The notes: generated by a model not told the origin, from the letters alone. DNA of 64,000 bases from Mameliella sp. CS4 (GCF_019392335.1 NZ_JAHXRQ010000020.1:1-64000); one strand, 5' to 3'; positions 54,998-63,623 are shown, counted from the stretch's first letter. Program-made: numbers and translations.

Positions 54998-57496
54998 TCA
55001 GGCGACGCTGGGGTCCGGCGCGGTCTCCCAGGCCCGGCGGGCCTGGGAGACCGCCTGCGCGAGGGCCGCAGCATCCTCGGCCTCGGCCGTGGTCTCGACC
55101 GACAGCAGCGCCATGCGCAGGTCGGCTTGCCCGAAGGCCGCCGCGCTGCCCGCAATCCGGTGGGCGCGGTCCGCAATCTCTGACCAGTCGTCCGGCATCG
55201 TGGCAAGCCAGTCAAAGAGCGCACAGGTTTCATCCAGGTAGCGCGCCTTGAGCGCCGCCAGCGGATCGTCGACCGCCGGATCGCGCGGCGCGCCCTCTGC
55301 CAACGTCGCGTCCGAGCAGAAGCGGGCAATGACCTGCGCCAGCTCCTTTTTCATCAGCGGCTTGCCCAGGAAATCCGACATCCCACCCGCGATAAACCGG
55401 TCCTTGGCCTCGGGCAGGACATTGGCCGAGAGCGCCACGATGGGCGCGTCACGGTTCGGCCCCTGCCCGTCCCGGATCGCCCGGGTCGCGGCCAGCCCGT
55501 CCATCACCGGCATCCGGATGTCCATCAGGATCAGGTCGAAACACCGCGCCCCTGCGGCCACCACCGCCTCTTGCCCGTTGCGGGCGACGCTGACGTCATG
55601 CCCCATCAGGCTCAGCATGTCGCGCGCCAGGTCCAGATTGATCTCGTTGTCCTCGACCAGGAGAATGCTGCAAGGTCCCGCCGGGGCGCACCCCGTTCCG
55701 GTCCGGTCCGCGTTATGCGGGGCCCGGGCGGCCCGCACCGGCAGACGCAGCCAGAACACGCTGCCTTCGCCCAGGGTGCTTTCGGCACCGATCTCCCCCT
55801 GCATCGCACGCACAAAGCGCCGCGCGATCCCCAGCCCCAGCCCCGTGCCCGGAAGACCCTTGTCCTGCGTGCATCCGCTGGTCTGGAAATCCTCGAAAAC
55901 CCTGTCGAGATCCGCCTCGGCAATGCCGATGCCGGTGTCGATGATTCGGATCTCCAGCCAGAGCCCCGCCTCGGCCCCTGGCTGGTCCAAAGGTTTGACC
56001 TGCTCGATCTCGACCTGGACATGGCCGTCGCGGGTGAACTTGATCGCGTTGCCGATGAGGTTGACCAGCACCTGCTGCAGGCGCGAGGCATCGACACGGA
56101 TCCAGTCCGCCGGCGCCCCGGTCCAGGCCCAGTCCAGCGTGTTGCCATTGGCCTCGGCCGCGCTGGTCTGGCTGTCGATGATGTCCTGGACCAACCGGCC
56201 CGGATCGACGACCTCGGCCCGCAGGGCGGTCGCCCCGGATTCGAACCGCGCGATGTCCAGAACCGCATCCACATGCGACATCAACAGCTTGCCGGAGACG
56301 GCCATGTTGTGAACATAGCGCGCCTGCGCCGGGGTCAGGTCGGTTTCCTCCAGCAGCGAGAGATTGCCCAGAACGCCGTTCAGCGGTGTGCGGATCTCAT
56401 GCGTCATCATCGCCAGAAAGTCCGCCTTGGCCTTTTCGCCGGCCAGCGCCTTGTCCCGTGCCTCGACCAGCTCGTTCTCGGATGAGACGCGGTGCGAGAT
56501 GTCGCGCAGGAACCCGACGATGATCTCTTCGCTGCCGGTCCGGGCGGTCTCCAGCGCCAGTTCCGCCGGGAACACCTCTCCGGTGCTGCGCATCGCGTCC
56601 AGCCGAACGCGCCCGCGCCCGACCACTCGCCGTTCGCCCCCCGCGCGCATCCGCGCCATGCCTGCCTCATGCGCGTCGCGCAGGTGGTCAGGCACGATCA
56701 GCCCGCCGATGTTGCGGCCGACGACCTGCTGCGCATCATACTTGAAAATCCGCTCGGCGGCCGGGTTGAACTGCTGGATCTTGCCGCTCAGATCGGCCAC
56801 CAGCACCGCGTCCAGCGAGGTGTCGAGAATGGTGTTCAGCCGGGAGTAGGCGGCGGCCAGCTCATGCCCCCGCCGTTCGGTCTGGCGCGAGGCGTTCTGC
56901 GCGTGGCGCAGAAGAAAGATCAGCACCATGACCAGGACCGCCGTCAGCAAACCCAGCCGCATCAGCGTGACGGCGACCGAAATCCGCTGGAAATCGGACT
57001 GCCGCGCGAAATGGTAGAGGCCGGAGGTGGCGAGATCCCGCAGGTCGGCGCGGCTTTGGCCAAAGGCGGATTCGATCCGCGGCAGGCCCGCGGCCAGCTC
57101 GGCCCGGGGTCCGTCGATCAGCGGCACCAGGTCGTCCAGGGTCCGCCGGATGCGCTGCATCGGCTCCGCGAACTCCGGAAGGTCGCGCAGCGATTCATAC
57201 AAGGCGCCGGTTTCCAGCGTTGAGATCCGGCTGTAGAAAATATCGAACTCTTCGATCAGCCGGTCGAGGTCGGGCTCTGGCTGGCGCCGGGCGGTGTCCA
57301 GCGCATGGCGCATTTCCAGAAATTCGACCTCTGCCTGGGACAGGGTCCATTGCACGTTGTCGGAATTGGCAGAGTTCAGCAGACGCAGGTCGCGGACGAT
57401 TTCGACCGCCAGAAAGCCGATGGCGACCATGCAGATCAGCGCGACCCCGAAAAAGATCGCACGCCCGCCCCGCAGGAAACGGTTGCGCCTGCTCAT
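54998..57496 (-). CDS. hybrid sensor histidine kinase / response regulator with Hpt domain
   Basis: An 832-residue ArcB/BarA-style kinase. Two membrane segments (about 12-34 and 178-197) bracket a periplasmic helical sensor; then PAS (about 217-335, TSLDAVLVADLSGKIQQFNP), HisKA with His366 in MTHEIRTPLNG, HATPase (NLIGNAIKFT, IIDTGIGIAE, GTGLGLGIARR), a receiver with Asp659 (LILMDIRMPVMDG) and Hpt with His779 (RAHRIAGSAAAFG). All phosphorelay sites are present. Downstream partner is probably the divergent NarL-type regulator at 58300. An adjacent periplasmic molybdopterin-domain-like protein may provide the signal. Confidence 0.93.
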   Translation of the reverse strand: MSRRNRFLRGGRAIFFGVALICMVAIGFLAVEIVRDLRLLNSANSDNVQWTLSQAEVEFLEMRHALDTARRQPEPDLDRLIEEFDIFYSRISTLETGALYESLRDLPEFAEPMQRIRRTLDDLVPLIDGPRAELAAGLPRIESAFGQSRADLRDLATSGLYHFARQSDFQRISVAVTLMRLGLLTAVLVMVLIFLLRHAQNASRQTERRGHELAAAYSRLNTILDTSLDAVLVADLSGKIQQFNPAAERIFKYDAQQVVGRNIGGLIVPDHLRDAHEAGMARMRAGGERRVVGRGRVRLDAMRSTGEVFPAELALETARTGSEEIIVGFLRDISHRVSSENELVEARDKALAGEKAKADFLAMMTHEIRTPLNGVLGNLSLLEETDLTPAQARYVHNMAVSGKLLMSHVDAVLDIARFESGATALRAEVVDPGRLVQDIIDSQTSAAEANGNTLDWAWTGAPADWIRVDASRLQQVLVNLIGNAIKFTRDGHVQVEIEQVKPLDQPGAEAGLWLEIRIIDTGIGIAEADLDRVFEDFQTSGCTQDKGLPGTGLGLGIARRFVRAMQGEIGAESTLGEGSVFWLRLPVRAARAPHNADRTGTGCAPAGPCSILLVEDNEINLDLARDMLSLMGHDVSVARNGQEAVVAAGARCFDLILMDIRMPVMDGLAATRAIRDGQGPNRDAPIVALSANVLPEAKDRFIAGGMSDFLGKPLMKKELAQVIARFCSDATLAEGAPRDPAVDDPLAALKARYLDETCALFDWLATMPDDWSEIADRAHRIAGSAAAFGQADLRMALLSVETTAEAEDAAALAQAVSQARRAWETAPDPSVA
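55021..55053. repeat. 33-base perfect inverted repeat in the kinase 3' end
   Basis: Arms of 15 bases (CGGTCTCCCAGGCCC and GGGCCTGGGAGACCG) around a 3-base centre GGC. It falls inside the coding sequence, encoding AVSQARRAWET near the C-terminus, within 60 bases of the stop. No T-run follows on either strand. Confidence 0.85.
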
Positions 57497-57530
57497 GCCC
57501 GGTCCGACAGCGCGCCCATCCCCGTCCCGA

Positions 57531-58052
57531 TCAGTCCAGGACGGTCATGCGGTCAAGCTGCCAGATGCTGCGGGCATAGATGACCTCTGTCCGGTAGGTG
57601 CTGGAAGAGGCATAGGGATAGATCAGCCAGAGCGGCCCCTTGTCCCGGCGCGACATGGTCTTGCCGTCCATTGCATAGGCCAGGATCGGCCCGCCCTCGA
57701 CCGCGTCCGCAATGGGCACGGTGACCGCGTAGTCGTTGATGGCCCGGGCGTCGATTTCCTGGCCCTCGGCGCCAAGGTAGTCCAGCAGGTCATCCAGCGC
57801 GACACCCGTGAATTCCGAGGTGCCGGCCGTCCAGATCGTGTCCGTCGTGATGGTGGTTTCGCCGATGTCGCGCAGCATCTGCAGATCCAGACGCGCCCGA
57901 CCTTCGCCATTGGTGCGGGCAATCGTGCCCTCCACCGTCAGGATGACAGGGCCATGGGGTTCGGGCAGATGTTCGGCCGGTGCGGCGCCTGCCAGGGTAA
58001 AGGTCAGGAAAAGAGCGGCGCTGGCGGACTGCACATTAGGAAACGTCATCAT
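57531..58052 (-). CDS. exported molybdopterin-oxidoreductase-domain-like protein
   Basis: A 173-residue protein with a signal peptide (SAALFLTFTLAGAAPAEH) and a fold resembling the sulfite-oxidase-type molybdopterin-binding domain: LTVEGTIARTNGEGRARLDL, WTAGTSEFTGVALDDLLDYL, YAVTVPIADAVEGGPILAY, and GPLWLIYPYASS. The Mo-binding cysteine of true sulfite oxidases is not present (I find no Cys at all in the mature part), so an enzymatic role is unlikely. It is 34 bases upstream of the histidine kinase on the same strand, so it may be a periplasmic sensory partner. Confidence 0.75.
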   Translation of the reverse strand: MMTFPNVQSASAALFLTFTLAGAAPAEHLPEPHGPVILTVEGTIARTNGEGRARLDLQMLRDIGETTITTDTIWTAGTSEFTGVALDDLLDYLGAEGQEIDARAINDYAVTVPIADAVEGGPILAYAMDGKTMSRRDKGPLWLIYPYASSSTYRTEVIYARSIWQLDRMTVLD

Positions 58053-58130
58053 GAATCGGGTCCCTCGGGGTTTGAAATGGATCTTGGCACAGACCCTTTA
58101 ACAGAGCATGTGTGTTTTGGGATGTGTGGA

Positions 58131-58146
58131 CTATCCATCGGGATAG
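58131..58146. promoter_or_regulatory. 16-base inverted repeat in the divergent promoter region
   Basis: CTATCC-ATCG-GGATAG, perfect 6-base arms, in the 247-base region between the exported protein / kinase genes and the response regulator gene. A further 8-bp stem (GGCCCCTG / CAGGGGCC) lies at 58157-58180. Candidate operator; NarL-type regulators bind similar short inverted repeats, but this is not shown. Confidence 0.35.
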
Positions 58147-58299
58147 GCAATTGTCGGGCCCCTGTGCTGTTGCAGGGGCCTCCTGCCCAAAGGCGTCGGG
58201 CCGCCTCCTTTCGTTCAAAGTTCCGGCAGGGCGCGGCGCTTAACTCCGCACTTACGGGCCTGCCCTATCGTGGCACTTCACGCTGCAAGGACTCAGCCC

Positions 58300-58914
58300 A
58301 TGCGAATACTGATTGCCGACGATCACGACCTCTTGCGCGACACGCTGGTGGCCTTCCTGGGCGCGACCGACGGGTTCGAGATCGGCACCGCCGCCAGCTT
58401 TCCCGAGGCATGCGCCCGCATCCGCGAAGACGAGGTCTATGACCTCGTGCTGCTGGACTACAAGATGCCCGGAATGCAGGGGCTGGACAGCCTGCGCGAG
58501 GCGATGGACATGGCGGGCGGCCAGCGCGTCGCCCTGATCTCGGGCCAGGCCACGCGCGAGATCGCGGAGCAGGCGCTGGAACTGGGCGCGGCAGGGTTCG
58601 TGCCCAAGACATTGCCGGCGAAATCGCTGGTCAACGCGGTCCGCTTCATGGCGATGGGTGAGAAATACGCCCCCATCGACTTCATGACGCAGGCCGACAA
58701 CAGCATCAGCCCGGCCCTGGCGCTCAAGCTGACCCCGCGCGAACTGGACGTGCTCAAGGGGCTGGGACAGGGGTTGTCAAACAAGGAAATCGCCCGCGAC
58801 CTGGGACTGACGGAACCGACAATCAAGCTGCATATGAAGACCCTGTACCGCAAGCTGGAGGTGAACAATCGCACGCAGGCGGCGCTGGCCGCACGCGAGG
58901 CGGGGGTGTTCTAG
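58300..58914 (+). CDS. NarL/FixJ-type response regulator (LuxR HTH)
   Basis: A 204-residue regulator. The receiver domain has the acidic pair in LIADDHDLL and the phosphorylation site Asp53 in VLLDYKMPGMQG; Lys in GFVPKTL completes the pocket. The LuxR-type HTH (LTPRELDVLKGLGQGLSNKE, EIARDLGLTEPTIKLHMKTL, YRKLEVNNRTQA) is intact. It is divergent from the kinase/exported-protein pair and is the probable output of that system. Its stop overlaps the convergent catalase-like gene by 4 bases. Confidence 0.93.
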   Translation: MRILIADDHDLLRDTLVAFLGATDGFEIGTAASFPEACARIREDEVYDLVLLDYKMPGMQGLDSLREAMDMAGGQRVALISGQATREIAEQALELGAAGFVPKTLPAKSLVNAVRFMAMGEKYAPIDFMTQADNSISPALALKLTPRELDVLKGLGQGLSNKEIARDLGLTEPTIKLHMKTLYRKLEVNNRTQAALAAREAGVF

Positions 58915-59897
58915 GCCCGTGGCCCGCGCGCCTCTGCCATGACGCGGTAGACCTCGCGCCGCGCACGGTTGATCGCCCCCAGCGGGCGATGCGCGGGCAG
59001 GCTCATCCAGGGCGAAAACCGCATGGCCTCGACCCGGGCGTTCCGGTCGGCGCTGTTCTCTTGCCGGGGCAGCACGATCTCGGCCAAAGGCACGAAATCC
59101 GCGCCGGCGGCCTCCCAGTCGACGCGCGCGTCCTCGACGGGCTGGCGGGCGGGATCGTCCTGCACCACCACGCCAAAGGTAAAGCGTGCCTCTCCCTCGC
59201 CCATCGCCTGCCAGAGCCGGGTGCCCAACCCGTCCGGGGTCTGCGCGGGTTCGGCAGATGCGCCCTGCCCCACGGCCTTGTATTTCACCACCAGTTCGCC
59301 CAGCCGGTAGGGCGTCGTGCTGTGATAGGTCAGTGCCAGCAGCGATCCGGCGCGCCGCCCGGCAAAACCGCGCGCCGCCCGCAGAATGCGCCGCTGAAAG
59401 AGGCCCAGCATGACCAGCCCCCGCACAGCGCGCAGCAGACGCAGGGGACTGGCCCCCTTGCTGCGCAGCGCCTGCACCGGCAGGAAATGGCGATTGAAGG
59501 GCATGTAGTCCTGCATGTCCTTGCAGAAGTAGACCGGGTGATCGACCAGCACAAAGTCCTGTTCCCTCACATGTCCCTGCCCCGGCTGCAGTTTCATCCC
59601 CGGTATATCCAGCAGCTTGATCGCCATGCCGCGCACGTCGCGCGCCCGGTCGTCCTGTTGGCCGCCGTTGGACAACCGCACCAGGCAGGGGTGGTCGGCG
59701 CCCGGCTGGAACACCCCCTGCGCCAGCGATGACGGCAGATCCGTCCGCACCCGGAACCGCCCGTGCAGCAATCCGTGGTGCTTGGCATGCTGGCCGCGTT
59801 TCACCACGCCATCCCGCCGCCAGAGCGTCTGCAGGTTGGCGCGTGTCAGGCGCAGGATCTGCGCCGCTTCGCCGTTCGGAATGCGCTCTGGTCCCAT
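58911..59897 (-). CDS. small catalase-related haem protein
   Basis: A 328-residue catalase-fold protein, much shorter than true catalases (about 480+). Distal His37 is in RGQHAKHHGLLHGRF; the catalase core continues with RDVRGMAIKLLDIPG (75-100 region) and DFVLVDHPVYF. The C-terminus has FSPWMSLPAHRPLG and NRARREVY, where Arg313/Tyr317 fit the RxxxY proximal-ligand motif. Catalase-related minimal proteins include fatty-acid hydroperoxide allene-oxide synthases and lyases. It is co-transcribed after the di-haem cytochrome (11-base gap) and near the COX-like gene. Start ATG 59897 was chosen on this similarity; the frame is open to 60224. Confidence 0.85.
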   Translation of the reverse strand: MGPERIPNGEAAQILRLTRANLQTLWRRDGVVKRGQHAKHHGLLHGRFRVRTDLPSSLAQGVFQPGADHPCLVRLSNGGQQDDRARDVRGMAIKLLDIPGMKLQPGQGHVREQDFVLVDHPVYFCKDMQDYMPFNRHFLPVQALRSKGASPLRLLRAVRGLVMLGLFQRRILRAARGFAGRRAGSLLALTYHSTTPYRLGELVVKYKAVGQGASAEPAQTPDGLGTRLWQAMGEGEARFTFGVVVQDDPARQPVEDARVDWEAAGADFVPLAEIVLPRQENSADRNARVEAMRFSPWMSLPAHRPLGAINRARREVYRVMAEARGPRA

Positions 59898-59908
59898 CCC
59901 CCGCCCCT

Positions 59909-61294
59909 TCAGAGCGACTTGAGATAGTCGAGCAGCAGCGCCTTTTCCGCCTCGGGCAGCGCAGTCCCCCAAAGATGCCCGCCATTGCCGTTGCCGGTCA
60001 GCGTCGTGTCCAGTTCGACCCCGGTTTCGCAGGTGAAGCCAACCCTCTCCGGGTCCAGAACGGTGCAACCCCGAAAGAAGGTGACGGGCCGCGCCTCGGG
60101 CGGAGACAGCAGGTCGGCCAGCGTCGGGACAGAACCGTTGTGCAGATAGGGCGCGCGCATCCAGATCCCGTCCAGCGGCATGTTCGCGTAGCCGTCCGTG
60201 GCGCGGTAGTTGTGGAATCGCCATGAATACTTTTGGCCTACGCGGCTGAAATAGCTGACCATTTCCGCATCGAACAAATCGGTGCGCTGCGGGTCTGTGC
60301 CCAGGATCGCCTGCGATGTCACCTGGCCCAGGCTGGGGCTGCCGGGATCGTGGCAGGTGTCGCAGCCCTCACGCTCATAGATCGCGCGTCCCCGTGCCAC
60401 ACGGTCCGCGTCCAGCGGCAAGGGCCAGTCCGGTGACGGGAAGTCCAGTAACCAGTCCGAGACGCGCTCGATCGACTGCCGTTCCAGCAGCCAGTCCGCC
60501 GCGCCCCCGGCCAGCGCCGCCGAGATGTTGCGTTCGTCCAGAGAGCGGTTGTTGCCATCCCAGTGAAACCAGCCGTCGGTGCGCAGCCGTTGGTTCCAGA
60601 TAGAAGGGAAATCGACCACGCCGACGCGGCTGTCACCCGAAGGATTCAGCCCCCAGCGTTCGCGCCAGAAATTGCCCGCGTCCGTGCGCCCGGGTCCGTG
60701 GGGCGGACGCCGGTCCATCCAGGCCAGCCGCGCCTCCAGCGTCGCGACCTCCTCTGCCAGCCGGGGAAAGACCACGCGGCGCAGGACCTGCCGGTCGAAC
60801 CAACCCAGCGGGCGCCCGTTGGCCTCTGCCGCGTCGATCACCGCGTCGGGGGTCAGCCTGCGGTCCTGCGCGGCGCCGGTCAGGAACCGGATATAGGCCT
60901 GGATATCCAGGGCGTTGTTGGGCGCGCCCAGCACCAGATGCCGCGCGCCGTCCAGTTCGTAGGTCGAGACATGGCAGGTGGCACAGTTGAAACCCACGCG
61001 TTCAACCCCGATGCGGCGCACCGAAACGCCGATGGGCAGATCCTCGCCCTCTTCGCTGAGGAACCCGAACCCGGCGTAGCCCTGCGGGATTTCCTCGGCA
61101 AAGATCGTGGGCAGTTCACGCCAGATGGCAAAGGGGAACCCGTCGACCTCGGCCCCGATGGAGCCGTACTTGAAATGCGCGACCACGTCCTCGAAATGCG
61201 TGGCCGGCCAGGGTTTTATGGTCAGGCGCTTGTATTCCAGGAACAGCGCGGATCCCAGAAGGGCCAGGAAGACGATGAGCAGAAGCTTTTTCAT
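59909..61294 (-). CDS. di-haem c-type cytochrome (RoxA/MauG/CcpA-like)
   Basis: A 461-residue protein with an N-terminal membrane anchor or signal (KKLLLIVFLALLGSALFLEY) and two CxxCH haem sites, CATCH at 104-108 and CDTCH at 311-315. The segment MPLDGIWMRAPYLHNGSVPT (372-391) and RPVTFFRGCTVLDPERVGF resemble the C-terminal haem domain of the RoxA rubber-oxygenase/di-haem peroxidase group, whose members activate oxygen or peroxide. Electron transfer to a partner oxygenase is also possible. It is first in an operon with the catalase-like gene and 94 bases from the divergent COX-like gene. Confidence 0.87.
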   Translation of the reverse strand: MKKLLLIVFLALLGSALFLEYKRLTIKPWPATHFEDVVAHFKYGSIGAEVDGFPFAIWRELPTIFAEEIPQGYAGFGFLSEEGEDLPIGVSVRRIGVERVGFNCATCHVSTYELDGARHLVLGAPNNALDIQAYIRFLTGAAQDRRLTPDAVIDAAEANGRPLGWFDRQVLRRVVFPRLAEEVATLEARLAWMDRRPPHGPGRTDAGNFWRERWGLNPSGDSRVGVVDFPSIWNQRLRTDGWFHWDGNNRSLDERNISAALAGGAADWLLERQSIERVSDWLLDFPSPDWPLPLDADRVARGRAIYEREGCDTCHDPGSPSLGQVTSQAILGTDPQRTDLFDAEMVSYFSRVGQKYSWRFHNYRATDGYANMPLDGIWMRAPYLHNGSVPTLADLLSPPEARPVTFFRGCTVLDPERVGFTCETGVELDTTLTGNGNGGHLWGTALPEAEKALLLDYLKSL

Positions 61295-61388
61295 GATACA
61301 TCTTTGACGTGAAAAAATTTGGACATAACCCCTTAAAGCTGCCACACTTGGGCCCATTAATGAAGGTTTTATTGAAAGGGGCGCGACG

Positions 61389-63521
61389 ATGGACACGGCC
61401 TCGGCGGATGCACCGCACAAGGGATTTCGCATCGATTGGGCGGTTTGGCGCCGCACCTTCCTGCAACTGACCTGCCTGCTGGTGGGGGCGATGATGTTCT
61501 ATCGCGGGTTGCTGAACCTCTTTGGCTATCCCAGCCCTTGGGTCTCTCTGTTTCCGGGCACACCGGTCCTTGGCGCGCTCTGCCGGGTGCCGGAATACTG
61601 GGAGCGCTGGACGCTGGGGCCAATCTTCATGGGGGGCGTGTTCGGCATCGTGCTGATGTGGCGCGAGCTGCGCATCGGCTGGTGGATCTTCACCGCGCTG
61701 AATTTCCTTGTCGGCTTCTGGTTCATCTTCATTCTCGAGGACATCTGGCAGCACCACGTCCTGCCGCATATCGTCTTTTCCGCCGTCTTCCTGCCGTTCT
61801 ACCCGGGCATGAAACGCTCCGAATGGCTGGCGGCGCGGATCAACGGCCTGTTGGCCCGGATCGCGGAACTGGCCCTGTCCCAGCTGACCCGCCCCTGGGT
61901 CGCGCGGCTGGTCGAGGCGGTGCCGGCCCTGCATCGCCGCCTGAACGCCCTGCTGATCAACCGGATCGTGATGCAGGCCCGCCCCCGCCCGCATCCCTTC
62001 TCGACGATGGCGCCCTTTACATCCTGGTCCAGCCTGACCGACAGGACCTGGGCGGGCCGGCACCTGGGTGTCAGCGAGATCGACCAGGACAATCTGCCGG
62101 GATGGAAGGGTGAGGCCGGGTTGAAACCCCTCTTTGAGCGCCCCGACGGAACACAGGTGCCCTGCCCCAAGTCCACCTGCCTCTTTCCCAGTTTCGCCCA
62201 ATACCTGACCGATGGGTTCCTGCGCACGGTGCCCGAAAGCATCGGCGGCGACATCCCCGTCCCGGACCGGCGCAAGCGCAACACCTCGAACCATGAAATC
62301 GACCTCTGCCCGCTCTATGGCCGCACGCCGGAACAGACCCGCCTCCTGCGGGTGCCAGAGCCGGGCCATGCCCACCAGGGGATGCTGCGCTCGCAGTGGA
62401 TCGGAGAAGAGGAGTTCCCCGAGTTCCTCTTTGCCGATGGAGAGATCCGGCCCGAGTTCGAGGGGCTGGACCCGCCGCTGGGCCTGACCGACCTGCTGAA
62501 ATCCTGCGCCTCGGACGATGCGGCCACCGCCGCCGGGGCCCGCGCCTTTCGCGACGCGCTGTTTGCCGTGGGCGGCGACCGGGTCAATTCCGTGCCGCAG
62601 GTGTCGATGATGAACACGCTTTTCCTGCGCGAACACAACAGGCTGGCGCGCGAGATCGGCGCGCGGCAGCCTGACTGGGACGATACCCGCGTGTTCGAGA
62701 CCGCGCGCAACGTGGTCGTCGTGCAATTCATCAAGATCGTGGTCGAGGATTACATCAACCACATCGCGCCCTTCGCGCTGCACCTCATGGCGGATCCGTC
62801 GGTCTGCTGGCATGCGCCCTGGAACAAGCCCAACTGGATCACGACCGAGTTCAGCCTGCTTTATCGCTGGCACGCGCTGATCCCCGATGCGATCACCTGG
62901 GGCGGGACGGAACACCCGGTGGGCCTCAGCTATTTCATGAACAACCTGCCGCTGATCCAGACCGGGCTGAAACGCGGGTTCGAGGACATGAGCGCCCAGC
63001 CCGCGGCGCGCCTTGGTCCGCGCAACACCAATGACAGCCTGCTGAATATCGAATGGGATTCGATCCGCCAGGGCCGGATCTGCGAACTGGCCTCTTACAA
63101 CCGCTACCGCGACTACCTGGGTCAGGCCCCGGCAAAGGCATTCGACGAGATCAGCAGCGATCCAGAGGTGGCGGCGCAACTGGCGCGCGCCTATGGCTCT
63201 GTCGACGAGGTGGATTTCTTCACCGGGATCTTCTGCGAGGACCGGGTGCCCGGATCGCCCCTGCCCCGCACCATCCTGTCCTTTGTCGCGCTGGACGCGT
63301 TTTCGCAGGCCTTGCCCAACCCGCTGTTGTCGGAACATGTCTTTCCGCCGCCGCCCGGGTTTGACGATGACCCGGAGATGGAGCACCCGACCTTCACCCG
63401 CTACGGCTGGGAGCAGATCGGGGCCTGCGGTTCGCTGAGGGACATCATCGCGCGCAACGTCGCGGCGCCGGAAACGCTGGGTTTCATCGGCATGACGCGG
63501 CCCGACTGGCAGGGCGACTGA
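61389..63521 (+). CDS. membrane-anchored cyclooxygenase-like haem dioxygenase
   Basis: A 710-residue animal-haem-peroxidase protein. The first 140 residues contain three or so membrane segments, unlike animal COX (LLVGAMMFYRG, FGIVLMW, WIFTALNFLVGFWFIFIL). The rest aligns by eye to COX: Arg224 to Arg120 (SSLTDRTWAGRHL), FAQYLTD at 269-275 to FAQHFTH, LREHNR at 413-418, FIKIVVEDY, Tyr492 and His495 (FSLLYRWHALIPD) to Tyr385/His388, and Ser639 (DAFSQ) to Ser530. The distal His207 position is Asp275. Thus cyclooxygenase-site residues are kept but the peroxidase site is altered; Gln271 remains. Likely a fatty-acid dioxygenase. ATG 61389 has AAAGGGG 8 bases upstream. Confidence 0.88.
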   Translation: MDTASADAPHKGFRIDWAVWRRTFLQLTCLLVGAMMFYRGLLNLFGYPSPWVSLFPGTPVLGALCRVPEYWERWTLGPIFMGGVFGIVLMWRELRIGWWIFTALNFLVGFWFIFILEDIWQHHVLPHIVFSAVFLPFYPGMKRSEWLAARINGLLARIAELALSQLTRPWVARLVEAVPALHRRLNALLINRIVMQARPRPHPFSTMAPFTSWSSLTDRTWAGRHLGVSEIDQDNLPGWKGEAGLKPLFERPDGTQVPCPKSTCLFPSFAQYLTDGFLRTVPESIGGDIPVPDRRKRNTSNHEIDLCPLYGRTPEQTRLLRVPEPGHAHQGMLRSQWIGEEEFPEFLFADGEIRPEFEGLDPPLGLTDLLKSCASDDAATAAGARAFRDALFAVGGDRVNSVPQVSMMNTLFLREHNRLAREIGARQPDWDDTRVFETARNVVVVQFIKIVVEDYINHIAPFALHLMADPSVCWHAPWNKPNWITTEFSLLYRWHALIPDAITWGGTEHPVGLSYFMNNLPLIQTGLKRGFEDMSAQPAARLGPRNTNDSLLNIEWDSIRQGRICELASYNRYRDYLGQAPAKAFDEISSDPEVAAQLARAYGSVDEVDFFTGIFCEDRVPGSPLPRTILSFVALDAFSQALPNPLLSEHVFPPPPGFDDDPEMEHPTFTRYGWEQIGACGSLRDIIARNVAAPETLGFIGMTRPDWQGD

Positions 63522-63541
63522 GCCGCCGCCGTGCCGCCAGG

Positions 63542-63567
63542 AAAAAACCCGCCCCTTGCGGGGCGGG
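63542..63567. terminator. bidirectional rho-independent terminator
   Basis: CCCGCCCC-TTGC-GGGGCGGG stem; six A before and a CTTGTTT after. It lies between the convergent COX-like gene and the aspartate kinase gene. Stronger on the minus strand (TTTTTT). Confidence 0.8.
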
Positions 63568-63623
63568 CCTTGTTTCAGTCGGGCCGCGTATCCGCAGCCG
63601 CTATTGTCGGTCGGTCTGGCGCC

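Noticed and set aside
55021-55053. Transcription terminator
   Set aside because: The stem is inside coding sequence and lacks a T-run on either strand.
58911-59897. True catalase
   Set aside because: Too short and lacking the long catalase C-terminal regions; fits the minimal catalase-related group instead.
61116-63386. 756-residue minus-strand frame opposite the COX-like gene
   Set aside because: Runs in frame into part of the cytochrome region by chance; antisense composition.
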